Translations under genes and position numbers: made by a program
Part shown: piece after piece, positions 23,705 through 35,100 of the stretch
How positions within the stretch are numbered: position 1 is the first letter of the stretch
Layout: each line of letters starts with the position of its first letter
Assembly: GCA_023374045.1 (NCBI GenBank)
Contig: CM041781.1
Coordinates: 139,368,982-139,432,981, forward strand
DNA from: Limonium bicolor
Taxonomy: Eukaryota > Streptophyta > Magnoliopsida > Caryophyllales > Plumbaginaceae
Direction of reading: 5' to 3'
DNA length: 64,000 bases
The notes under the pieces: generated by a model
Told to the model about the DNA's origin: nothing
Database searches by the model: none
Seen by the model: the letters and a program-made list of their open reading frames with translations, nothing else

Positions 23705-25445
23705 GTAAAACCTAAAACCTCAAATGATTGTAAAGCATGACCAAATCTTTGTGTGCCAAGTTGTATGACCATGCGTGAAATCTGGTAGGTTACTAGTACC
23801 ATAAACAAAGAAAAAAATAAATAAATAATAATAACACTCATTGAGGGACCAATTTTAGAGGCAACTTGGGTCGACATGCTTAGCAGCCGACAGGACCCTA
23901 CCTTACAAGCGAAGAGGGCCAAAACACCCTAAAATTTAGGAAATAAATCAAGCTTATGTAAGCAATTAAATAAGCCAAGGTTGGGATTGAGATAAATTCT
24001 TCAATTCGTACACTCGAGAGATTAATCTTAGTAAACCCCTCGTAAAACCATGAAATGAGAGGATATAGTGCGAGATGAAATTACACCATAAGATTGGTAC
24101 AATCTATAATGCTAATAAAGCATGGCACAAATTTTACACACTAAAGTATATATTACGGAATTCAATTAATTCCCTACCCCAACACAAGGCAAACAGATAA
24201 GAAAAATGGCAATGAATCCGCCACTATGTTCAAACATCTATCAAATATTTGTTCAAGGAGACCAAATAAAAGGAGTTGTGGGCCATAGAGAATTAAGTTT
24301 CGATCATGGAGGAACAAGTTCCGAAAGTGGAACTGTTAAAAACAACCGCAAGAAATATAACGGTAACTGTGGAATTCAATGTTATAAAAAGATAAACCCT
24401 TTGGATCATATGTATATCATTAACTATGGTGATGAAAGAAGTGACCACACCTGCAACGTTATTTCGCATAGCATTCAATGCTCAAGCACCAACGTTATAT
24501 GATAGTATTACTTAACCATTTGGTATTGTACCATATATTACATACTACGTTATTCTTTTTAATAAACCATACTTTAAATTGCACTGTATGACTTGTAGTA
24601 TATATATCTTTACACTAATGTCATAACACTTGCCAATTACCATTTCATGATATTAAAGCCATACCATATATACTTATATATATACACATATTCTGGGTTT
24701 TACACATATATTTATATATGCAACTTCTATTGGATTTAATCATATAATATATAGTGGCATGTATTGTGACAGTATTATTTCTTAAACTCCCGTTCAAGGT
24801 ATAAGTTGGTCAACTTGACCTCTTGGTCAAATTAGTTGACTTAGTCAAGCATGATGACTTGACTAGTTTATCCAAGTACTTTAGTTTACGACACCCATCA
24901 TTTAATATTGTATGGTCTTCAACCATATTTCATACGTATTTTCCTACAAATATTAGTCACGCCTTTATGCACGTAAAATATATATAACTTATAAAAAACT
25001 CCTTTTATTTGATGTTACATTTCATTATTTCATGTAAGGCGATTATTCTTACTAGTTTGTAATATATTATACAAACTTATATTGACATTCCTATCTTGAT
25101 ATCACGTAGCATTTGTATAATACCATAATAAACTTTTAAAGTTTATTCATTATACTCATTATTTTGTAAGCTCATTTATTCATTATTATCACATTTGTTT
25201 TATGTGAATAGTCTTACTTATATATATACATCTTCTTACTTCAAATGTTTGTCAAGGTTAATATTACTTAGCCAAGCAATTCCCAACCTTATGATTCAAA
25301 TTCAATTATACAATACCGTATAATTTAATTTCTCCTATTTAGTATAACAACCATGACATAAAAAAAAGGGGGCAACTACCGAATATAAATCTTGGATGAA
25401 GATATAAGTAGGTTAAGAGAACCTAATCATATGGGGAGACATTAA
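23705..25445 (+). mobile_element. Non-coding internal part of element D
   Basis: No pol domain is present. The stretch at about 23850-24120 matches the D' leader (about 59900-60190, reverse strand), so the D gag relic sits within what is otherwise leader sequence. A 98-codon open frame at 24206-24502 resembles no known protein. D' has an open frame at the matching place (59493-59810, minus), but the two proteins are hardly alike. A cluster of W-box cores is at 24808-24863. The rest is AT-rich. Confidence 0.6.
24808..24863. promoter_or_regulatory. Cluster of six W-box cores
   Basis: TTGAC or its complement GTCAA occurs six times in 56 bp: 24808-24813, 24815-24820, 24825-24830, 24836-24840, 24843-24848 and 24859-24863. 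W-boxes are the binding sites of plant WRKY factors. Clustering this tight is unlikely by chance, but function is inferred only. Confidence 0.4.
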
Positions 25446-25912
25446 ATACGGTGCGGATGGATCACCTATATCCATACTATATCTATGAATATGGTGCAAA
25501 TGGATCACCTATATCCATACTATATCTATGAATACGGTGCGGATGGATCACCTATATCCATACTATAATTATGAATACGGTGCGGATGGATCACCTATAT
25601 CCATACTATATCTATGAATACGGTGCGGATGGATCACCTATATCCATACTATATCTATGAATACGGTGCGGATGGATCACCTATATCCATACTATATCTA
25701 TGAATACGGTGCGGATGGATCACCTATATCCATACTATATCTATGAAAACGGTGCGGATGGATCACCTATATCCATACTATATCTATGAATACGGTGCGG
25801 ATGGATCACCTATATCCATACTATATCTATGAATACGGTACGGATGGATCACCTATATCCATATCTATAAATACGGTGCGGATGGATCACCTATATCCAT
25901 ACTACATCTCCC
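25446..25912. repeat. 43-bp minisatellite, about 11 units
   Basis: A 43-bp unit beginning ATACGGTGCGGATGGATCAC repeats head to tail with starts at 25446, 25489, 25532, 25575, 25618, 25661, 25704, 25747, 25790 and 25833, followed by a shortened unit and a last partial one. Copies differ at only a few bases. Each unit holds an inverted ATGGAT...ATCCAT. The length is not a multiple of three, so it does not encode a repeat protein. Confidence 0.95.
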
Positions 25913-27438
25913 TATATGAGAACTTGGAATGAAAAGAACTCATAATATCAGAAGGATACAAATGTATGTACCAATGTACCATCTAATTAATGGAAGCAAC
26001 CATATGTGCACATATAAGATAAAAGGGTGTTATAATTCAAATACGACCTTGAAACTTATAACACATGAGTACACATATTATGGATACAAGAATGAGGAAA
26101 CGTATATATGCACACATTTAGACATGTACATAGCTGGAAAATTAAATTGATTGATTGTTTGTTGGACGTGCGAGGTTGAACTTAACCCTGGTCAGGTCAA
26201 GTGATACCGAGCACTAATTGGGGTGGAAGGATAGTCCAACACTTACGCTGACTACGTAAGGGTTGGATAACTCTCGAAACCTCTTACAAGTGGACACATG
26301 AACATGATTCGAAACTTAGAGGTTACAACCTCACAAACTTCTAACATATATAGTTTGGTAACCTTTCGACTGGAACTAATTGAAGTTAACCAGTAGTGTC
26401 AAGGCCACAATTGGGCTGAAAAATAAAGATACTTAGAGACGAAAGACGCCTAATTGAGTCGTGCACACTAAAGGATAAAAGAAAGTAGCCATGCTAGGAG
26501 AGAAAACCAGCTAGCTACACATAAGTATGAGCAGTAATAAAAACTAAACCAATCATGGTAACAATGACACGTCGATAACATTCAAAAGGGTCAGCCAGAA
26601 ACAAAAAAAAATCTAGACGCTTAAAAGCGCACCAAAAGCATGAATATCCAACCTCCAAAGGAACTGAATAGACAAAATACAACCCATAGAGACCGTGTAT
26701 AAACTAAATTACCTATACTAGGCAAGAGACTAGGCGGAAGAAACAATTAAACCATTCACTACCCTTGGAAGACTTAGTAAGGGAAAGCTAAACCCGAAGG
26801 TAATCAGAGTCGCGCAGCAGAAGCTGGTGGACCATATCGCACATCTTCCAGTTGAGTAACAAGTGACCTATCGGCCAATACCTTAAACCTAGAGAGGCTA
26901 AACCCGAATCCGTTTCTAGATCAATACGACTACCGATAAGAGCCTTTTGGATACAGAGACTAAACCCTTAACATGATCAAGGACCTTGATGAGAGCATAT
27001 TGTAAGCTACAATGCATAGAAACTAGAATTTTCAATGAGAGTTAAAACATCTTGAACCAAGGTTCTAGGATGGTATAAAAAGGATTACGTGGGCGTAATC
27101 CATTTTTAAGGGGGATAGGCGTGCTTCGTTTTTGCTATGTTGTTGCTCGTATGATGTGTTATATTTGATTGCTATGTGTATGAATTGTGCAGAATTGTGT
27201 GTGTGTATTGTATTGGATGTACTTTGTGCTATGAATGAATGCTGTGTACCTTGGGATTACACCTCCGCATGTTATATATACATTGCCATGAGAACTTGTG
27301 TGTGAAGCCACTGATGTGCCATGGTGCTTAGAAGCACTGAAAATTTTAATTATGAACTTAATCCGTTGAGTATCATGAATGAAAGTGGGACTGGATCCCT
27401 AGGATTACCAGGAGTAGAAAATATAAGTTAAGGAAGTA
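25913..27438 (+). mobile_element. 3' internal part of element D, no coding domains
   Basis: I find no integrase or other pol domain in any frame. It holds a hairpin-purine module at 27082-27115. Otherwise it is unremarkable AT-rich sequence with no intact reading frame worth reporting. Confidence 0.6.
27082..27115 (+). promoter_or_regulatory. Second hairpin plus polypurine module, element D
   Basis: The perfect 8-bp stem GGATTACG-TGGG-CGTAATCC (27082-27101) is followed by TTTTTAAGGGGGA, 360 bp before the 3' LTR. It is equivalent to the modules at 4399-4433 (A), 48345-48374 (B) and 42692-42727 (E). Confidence 0.75.
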
Positions 27439-27474
27439 AGACTTCGGGACGAAGTCTCTTTTAAGGGGGTAAGC
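27439..27474 (+). promoter_or_regulatory. 3' polypurine tract with adjoining hairpin, element D
   Basis: The perfect 8-bp stem AGACTTCG-GGA-CGAAGTCT (27439-27457) is followed by CTTTTAAGGGGG and the LTR start at 27475. The stem differs from those of A, B and E by paired changes. Confidence 0.85.
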
Positions 27475-29959
27475 TGAAATACCCCTAAATATTAAACGTA
27501 TAAAATCATAACACGTTTTATAATATGGACATAAAATAACTTACGAACAATTAAATCTAGTACATATATATATTGCGAACACGAAAGTACATGTACGTAA
27601 CGTTACGTTACGATATTGTAACGTTGTAAATAAGTGACAATGTTGCCACCTAACTTCGTAACAAAAAAAAATAATAATAATAATAACTACACGAAATAAT
27701 ATATAGTCACATATATATAAGTACACATATATAACTTATTCAAATAAAAAGAAAGAAAAAGGGAGCAAAGACGCTCCCGTTGAGGCTCAAACCCGAGACC
27801 TCTCATATACCTTACAAACGCTTTAACCGGCTGAGCTATGCTCAATTTCGGTAACTAAACCTAACAAACTAAAACTAGTAGTAAAACAACTAAACTAACT
27901 ACACAGAAAAGAAAAGAAAACAAAGAGAATCGCACGCATCGGTAGCAGTTCCTCCTCCTTCCTCGGTGCAGTTACAGACCCAACAGGATGAGCTTAGAAA
28001 TTAGAGAACATCGACATCTCCAAATTCTATGCAAACGCCCATTACCCCTCTTGTAACTTGGGACCGTTGCTCCCTCCTTGCTCACGTCTGCATTCCATTG
28101 TTCCACTTCCCCTTGTGTAGGCTCGACCCACTGGAGCAACAAAAAGAAATAACAGACCGATCCCAGTCACCAAGGCAAAACAATCAAGGCCATACCTTAA
28201 GAATTCCCTTATCAACCGAGGAGACATGCCCTAGGAACTCCAGCCTCGTTAAACAAATCCTTCATGCCATACTTCCTTGTAACCTGAGATCCCAGGCAGA
28301 CCTTATTCCCTCTTGATTTTAGTAAAGAAACCGGTAACATGTTTCAGGCGCTGTCTTCTCTCCAAACTCTCACGCCCCTGGAATCCGGTAGTGACCAACA
28401 ATTGCATTAATAATCCATGTTTCCTTACTCCCTCCCTGTCTGTAGACCGTGGCTCAAATTCTGCAAGTTTGAAACAGAGAGAAAGGTAAGCTACTAACAA
28501 CTTCTCCATCTTCTTCCTTCACTATTTCGGTTAAGAGAAAAGAGTCAACATGGTTATTGACCTCTCTGTTTTCCTTCCTTCACGCATGGAAGTTGCTGGG
28601 ATAACCTTGTGAGCTGTGCTGGGACATTGTTGAGGGAAAACCCACGATAGTCTGAAGAAGGGAAAACTCATTCACGGTGAGAATATGAGTCATCCTCCTT
28701 ATAGTTTTTCCTTGGGTTCCTGATTCTGCTCTGGTCTTCTTGTCCTCCTGCTCTTCTTGACTTCCCCTTTTTGGAGCTAATGCTCTACCTTGCCAATGTA
28801 GCTAACGCCCATACAAGCCACTGCATCTTCATCCCAATAACAAAACCGGTATAGAGCCAACTCGTTGGGTGGTTGACAAGTTTCAGGTAAATCTAGAACA
28901 AAACCCAACTTCAACTCGCCATGCTTTCTTTCTGTTTTGTCTAAGAGTAATGCATGGATAATCATCTCAGTGAAGTCGAGAACTCAAGGACCAGGGAGTT
29001 CACACTGTGCCAAGGAACTACATGTTATAACCCAAGATTTGGTTATATTTTATTTCGTCACAAGTGGCCTTACACTATTGTATTTTGGATTTAGGACATG
29101 GACGTCCTTCTGATTAAATACATGGGTAGAAGGGTCTTTCTTCCTTTCCATTTAAATTCTGGTGAGAATAACCTCTTATTATTTTAATTCTTTCCTTCTT
29201 AATTACTCTCACTTCTAATCACGTTCTCACGATCTCATTTACGCTCCTCTTCTCGCTCAGTTGGAAACCCTCAAACCTTTCTCTCTTCTCTCTCTCAAAA
29301 TCCCGTTCTGTTCAATCCCTTCGAGTTGGCTGATTGTGGTGCACCTTCGAGTTCTACTGTAGATTATGCTCTACTGCAAGGTTCGGGTTGGGTTAAGGTA
29401 ATCAACGTTGTTCATTCTTCGATTCTGAAATTGGAATGTTCTCCTTGTCTGAATCCTTCCTCTACAATCTGATTAGGAAGCCGATTGTGTTCCGTTTCGC
29501 CGTCGATTTCCTCTGCTGTTGGTCTTCTCTGCGTTCGTGGTCGAATTCAGGTATGAATTGTGGGTTCGTCTGCGTTGACAGTTTCTGATTTGAGAGTGAG
29601 TTCTGATTACGGTTTGTTCTTCGGTCTGTTCTTTGATTGCTGTCGAATTCAGAGTTTGGGAATTGTGTTGCCTGACTGCGTTTGGATTAGTGCTGTGGTT
29701 TGGACTCTGCTGTTCAGATTGGAACTCCGTCTCTGCTAATTCGAGGTAGGTGGCTTATGGATTCAACTTGTGTGTTCGGCCTTGGGGAGTTTCGTTCCGA
29801 TTCTGCATTTGATTGCGTTCTGTCTTGGTATGGTGATTGCAACTGTCTGTTTGATGACGTTTTAATGCCACAAACCCCCAAGGTTGTTCTCTACAATTGT
29901 ATGATGTTTTGACATTGTTTTAATGCCTCTGATTGTGTAAAAATCGCCTCTGTTCTCTG

Positions 29960-30290
29960 TGTTTTTCGGCGTGTCCGAACTTCTGTCTGACTGTTGAAGT
30001 TCGGACATGCCCCTCTGCGCTTTAATTCTCTGAAGTTTTCGCTGTGTCCGAACTTCCGTCCGAGCTTTGAAGTTCAGACACAGCCTTCTGCATTCTCTGA
30101 TTTTGGCTTCGACTTGTGTCCGAACATTGATGTCCGGACACAAGTTCGGACTTTGCGCGTGTCTGATTTCCGAAGAACGTCCGAACATTTGTCCGACCTT
30201 TGATGTTCGGACACCTCTGTCTCTTCCACTGTTTTAAAGTTCGACCTGTGTCCGAACTTCGTAGTTCGGACACATGTTCGGACATCTGTC
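29960..30290. repeat. Array of TGTCCGAAC / GTTCGGACA palindromes in LTR C
   Basis: About five units of 45-70 bp, each with TGTCCGAAC followed by its reverse complement GTTCGGACA, can fold into hairpins. A sixth unit lies beyond the TRIM (about 30955-30990). Units resemble those in family B LTRs (45450-45760, 55855-56165). Confidence 0.8.
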
Positions 30291-30292
30291 TG

Positions 30293-30925
30293 TGTAACAG
30301 CCCAGTCTTAACCCACATGTGTGATATTGTCCGCTTTGGGCCGCAGCCCGCACGGTTTTGTTCTCGGGGTACCATCCCCAAAAGGCCTCACACAAGGGAA
30401 GAGTATCCCCACACCTATAAGGCATGGTTCGTGCTCTCTCCCGATCGATGTGGGAGGTGACCCCTACACTGGGTATCACACTCTACCCCCCTTGGGAGCC
30501 CAGCGTCCCCGCTGGCACACCGACCTGGGCCTGGCTCTGATACCATCTGTAACAGCCCAGTCTTAACCCACATGTGTGATATTGTCCGCTTTGGGCCGCA
30601 GCCCGCACGGTTTTGTTCTCGGGGTACCATCCCCAAAAGGCCTCACACAAGGGAAGAGTATCCCCACACCTATAAGGCATGGTTCGTGCTCTCTCCCGAT
30701 CGATGTGGGAGGTGACCCCTACACTGGGTATCACTCTTGTAACAGCCCAGTCTTAACCCACATGTGTGATATTGTCCGCTTTGGGCCGCAGCCCGCACGG
30801 TTTTGTTCTCGGGGTACCATCCCCAAAAGGCCTCACACAAGGGAAGAGTATCCCCACACCTATAAGGCATGGTTCGTGCTCTCTCCCGATCGATGTGGGA
30901 GGTGACCCCTACACTGGGTATCACA
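30293..30925 (-). mobile_element. Miniature LTR element (TRIM) with three LTRs
   Basis: Three nearly identical LTRs of about 188 bp (30293-30480, 30548-30734, 30738-30925) run from TGTAACAGCC to GGGTATCACA. Only 67 bp separate the first two. On the minus strand these hold a primer-binding site TGGTATCAGAGC (30534-30545) and a polypurine tract AAGGGGGGTAGAG (30481-30493). The second and third LTRs are separated by just three bases. The whole block is flanked by the duplication GTCTG (30288-30292 and 30926-30930), so it inserted or was resolved as one unit. It has no coding capacity and depends on other elements. Confidence 0.9.
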
Positions 30926-32174
30926 GTCTGTTTTCGACTTCTGAGTCTCGACTTGTGTCCGAACATTGATGTCCGGACACAAGTTCGGACATGACTCTGT
31001 TTTGACCATAACTTGCTCGTTTGAGCTCCGTTTTGACTTCCGTTTGCGGGGTTGGATTCTCCTTCTGATTTCCAAGCTATCTATGGGCTTTCTGGTGCCT
31101 TTGGTGCACATATGCTTATCTGTATTTAAGCTTCTGTTTTGGGACCTAGTTATCTCTGTATCTGAACCTTTGGATGGCTGGTCTCGCTGTCTCGTAGCGT
31201 GCTGTGTAGGATCCTTCTGTTCACGGGTGATGTTCCCCGTTCTGTTCACGGGTGTTTACACCTGTTCTGTTCACGAGTGAGGTTTCCTCGTTCTGTTCAC
31301 GAGCTGGTTGCTCGTTCTGTTTGTATGCTGTGATCGCTAGTGTCCCACTCTGTTTTCTGCTTCTGTCTGCTTCTGACTCTGTTTAGTCCTCTATCGTATG
31401 GACTTCTATTCTGTTTTCTGACATGCTTTTGGATTCCCTTGACTCCTTCTGATTTGTTAACATTCTGTAAAATGTTTTGAGCATGCTGGTTGATGAAGTT
31501 AGTCATCTACTGGGCATAGTTGTGTGCTCATTTCCCTACTTTACCTAACATTGCAGATTGATCAGCGAGGGTCATTTTACAGCTCTGGAGTTTAGTTCCT
31601 TTTGTTATTTGTTTCGTTGAGACTTGTATTTGAATTTGAGCCGTTGGGCCTCTTCCGTTAGCTTTTGCTTTTGGATATTCGTTTTGGTGGGTTCTGTTAT
31701 TACTTTGGGATGTTACGACATCATTTTGGTTTATACTTTATTCAAGTATTCATTTTGGGCCTTATTTGATTATTCGTTTAAGTTCGTTTATTAGAGCCTT
31801 GCGTTATTATGTAATAATACGCGGCGTGTAATACCCCTAACTCCTAGGCCAGTGTCTGGGGGTGTTACACTACAAGGAGGAACAACTAAGATAAAGAGGT
31901 GAGCCATTCATGAACAAAGTCAGTAACCAGAAACAAACTAACTGTCAAGTTCTGTAGCAAACACTAGCACCTGTAACTTTCTGTTTCTGTATACCCATGC
32001 CTCAGAAGTAGTATAGGGATAATGAAGAGTTAACACTGTATTAAAACATCATTGAGGCACTTGCCTAGCTATTAACAGATGGGAGCAGTTTAAAAGGGAA
32101 GAGAATTAATCTGTTGCGTCAGTGGAAGAGGCAAACAGAAAAAAGACTGTAACAGATCATGGTCCAAATGTTTC

Positions 32175-35100
32175 TGTAACGCCCCTATTTATCATAAATG
32201 CAGCGGAAATAAAATACTAAGGCGATTACAGATCATCGGGTTCCAAACACCCGACACCAAACCTCACCAATTACAACTTATGATATTACAAACGCTACGG
32301 TCTGAACTCGAGAAAACATAACATAAAAGTAATAATAACAAAATACAATAGCTCTCCAAAATTCCTAATTCCCATCCCATACACTCACTCTCTTCGTGGC
32401 CACCTGTATAACAATTCGTACCTGCAAGATGAAACCAAGCAGCCCACCCCGGGAGGGGTGAGTCAGTTCCCTGGAATGGAACTGGTACAACTCTCCAAAG
32501 CAAAGTTTAAAAACATAACTCTTAAAAATAAACCATAAGATGAAGCCAAACACTTAGAACAAAAGCAGAAGAACAAGGCACATCCAAACCACCAAGTCAA
32601 AGGTAACGAGTCGAGGATAAGGACAAATGACAAGTAAGTAAAGTGAGCCAACATACAAGAAACCACGCCAGAAGTTAGTGAACATCCATTGCTTAAGTTA
32701 GATTCAGTTCCAATTAGGATTAGAAAGACCCAAGTAGTCACAAGGACTGGGAATGAAAGAAGATATCCAAGAACCCATTACTCAAGAGTGGAATAAAACC
32801 AATTGGGAGAGATGACCCCCACCGCCAGTCAGTTGTCACAAGGACGAGGTAAACAGACCTCCGCTGTCAGTTGTCCATATGGACGAGGTATAGCAGACCT
32901 CCGCTGCCACCGACCCGTTCTCAGTCATCGGTGAAAAGTGAGTGCACCACTTAATAGAAAGAATCCATACCCAATATATACCAAGATTGACATTTTCCCA
33001 TATTCCCACCAGATTATTGACTGCACGAGTGCAATACCAAAACACTCAGTCCTACAGAGTGCAGAGGCGTAAACCCTCAGCAGTTAATATCTAATGAGAC
33101 AACCAGAAAGAAGGAACCAATGACCATGTGAGTTGTACACCCAAGGCTCAGTTAGTCACATCAAGCTGAGTTAGCCACACAAACAATTCCCTTTTGAAAT
33201 CTATTTCAGCTCAGTTAGCGTTTTCCAAAACATTCCGTAAAGTCCGTCAGTAAAAGTATCTGAGTACGAGAAATCGTACCTGATTAGCGCTATAGCAGTC
33301 CTAGTAGACTCGTGCAAACATTCAACACACTCTGAGGAATATTAAAGGTAGTATATCATCAATAACTTGTAGCCTAAGTTAAACTTAAACAAATTCCTCA
33401 CTCTTATTTCCTAAGTCTCAAATGTCTTTTAAGCCCTCACTTAAATGTTATGTGTAATCGTTGACTTATCTTAGAATGTTATATAACTCAAGGTTGTAAG
33501 ACCAGAGAATGTATTTTTATTGACACTTGTTAATTGTTCCACTCTTATCCACTTTACTCATACTTAACCATAATTCCCACATTCAAGAGTTTTGAGACCC
33601 TTATATCATAAGTGCATTTTATATTATTCATCTAATCTTAGAATCTCAATAATAATTATTAAGTTCGATACATTTATTCTTACTTCAGGATAAACAACGC
33701 ACTATGACTTACAATGGGTTTATCTTAGAATACTATACCATTACTTCACGATGTAACGATTATGTATTTAATCAATATCTACTAGCTCATTTTGATTAAG
33801 TTTTCCCCTTAACTTAAGTAAGATCTACATCCTGTATATTGGAATCATAGTGTTATAGATGCATTTTATTATAACTTAATTGAGCTACTAAACTCAATTA
33901 TCATATCCTTAGTTCAGAATGACATTTTATTACAACCGTCTAATAATCTTGTCATAAGATGTTAAATTACTTTCAATCTTGAAATAACTATATTATAATT
34001 AACTTAGACTTATCGAACTCTTACATTTAGTATTCAGAAAGTATATTATTTGCTTTATCATTAACTATATAATAAAGTGTTTTAAGATAACCTTTTACGT
34101 ATCCTTACTTACATTTAATTCCCTAATTGTTTTATTTTTACACACATTCCCGCTATAGACTATGTATAATCCTTTTATACTAAATTTTAATATACTTATG
34201 TCTTAAATACATTTTTCATATTGTTTACAAAACCTAAAGTTTCAAAGGAATAACTTAATAAATTAATCTCCTTTATTATGTTTTAGGATGAACATTATAT
34301 CTTAACATGTAACACCCCAACTACAACCATACATTCAACAACACATAGCAGCGGAAACTCAACTCATCACATTACTTATTTCAATGGTGTTACACGCCGT
34401 TAACCACCCACGTGGCTAACAAGGCTAATACATGTACTTTGTATCGGTCTGATGGACTAGACTCCCGAGCCACTACACGTTACATTTGCTTCCCTTAACA
34501 ACAACCCATATACTTTATACATTCCAATGGTACCAAGTATTTACAAACTAATGCCGATAACAATTTCGGTCTTACTACGCCTACCATACTTACGCCATTT
34601 AAATGGCTACCCATGTATAAACATCTACCCCGTCCTACTCTCGAACGGCCTCCAGCTCCTTGTACCTGAAATAGAAAAGGAGAGAAAGGGTGGCCCCCAA
34701 GGGGCTCAGCACCTTTGCTGGTATGGTAATCCCGCAGCCCACATGCTACCGGGCCACGCACAACTAATTGTCGTCTTAGCATGCAGTTGATTATATTTAA
34801 ATCATGCATACAAACCATAAACACACAACACTTTGCATACACCCAACAATAGGGCTCAACATATATCCAACACATCCGCACTTAACAAATCATCCAATGA
34901 TTCCTTTAACCCTAGAGTGGCTCTCCTCTAAAACGGAGCTACTTCCTTAATGAACGACACGTACCCATTAATCGGGTTATCCTTAAACGCCTCTTGTCAC
35001 AAACTGGGATTCATTTCCATGATCCACACACTCCATATCCTACAACATACCTCATTCCTCACATAACAAAACATAACAAAACCTTTCTTGTTTCGGCGTA

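Larger units (their letters stand above)
29023..31869 (+). mobile_element. Solo LTR, family C, with CTACA target duplication
   Basis: The insertion begins TGTTATAACCC and ends GGGTGTTACA. It is flanked by the perfect 5-bp duplication CTACA (29018-29022 and 31870-31874), and the uninterrupted D LTR (about 18563) shows the empty site. There is no internal region, primer site or polypurine tract of its own, so it is a solo LTR. Without the TRIM inside it, it is about 2.2 kb. It holds GTCCGAAC/GTTCGGAC palindromes at about 29960-30290 and 30955-30990. Confidence 0.9.
27475..32174 (+). mobile_element. 3' LTR of element D, interrupted and truncated
   Basis: It repeats the 5' LTR from 17007 with mainly substitutions. 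It is split by the C solo LTR (29023-31869) and stops at about 32174, where family E begins. Its remaining roughly 4 kb are not in the window. Confidence 0.9.

Noticed and set aside
25446..25912. CRISPR-like array
   Set aside because: Units are contiguous with no spacers of different sequence; this is a tandem minisatellite in a plant element.
30200..30966. Repeated open frames of about 80-110 codons
   Set aside because: They are read through the TRIM LTR copies on both strands and match each other only because the LTR is repeated.
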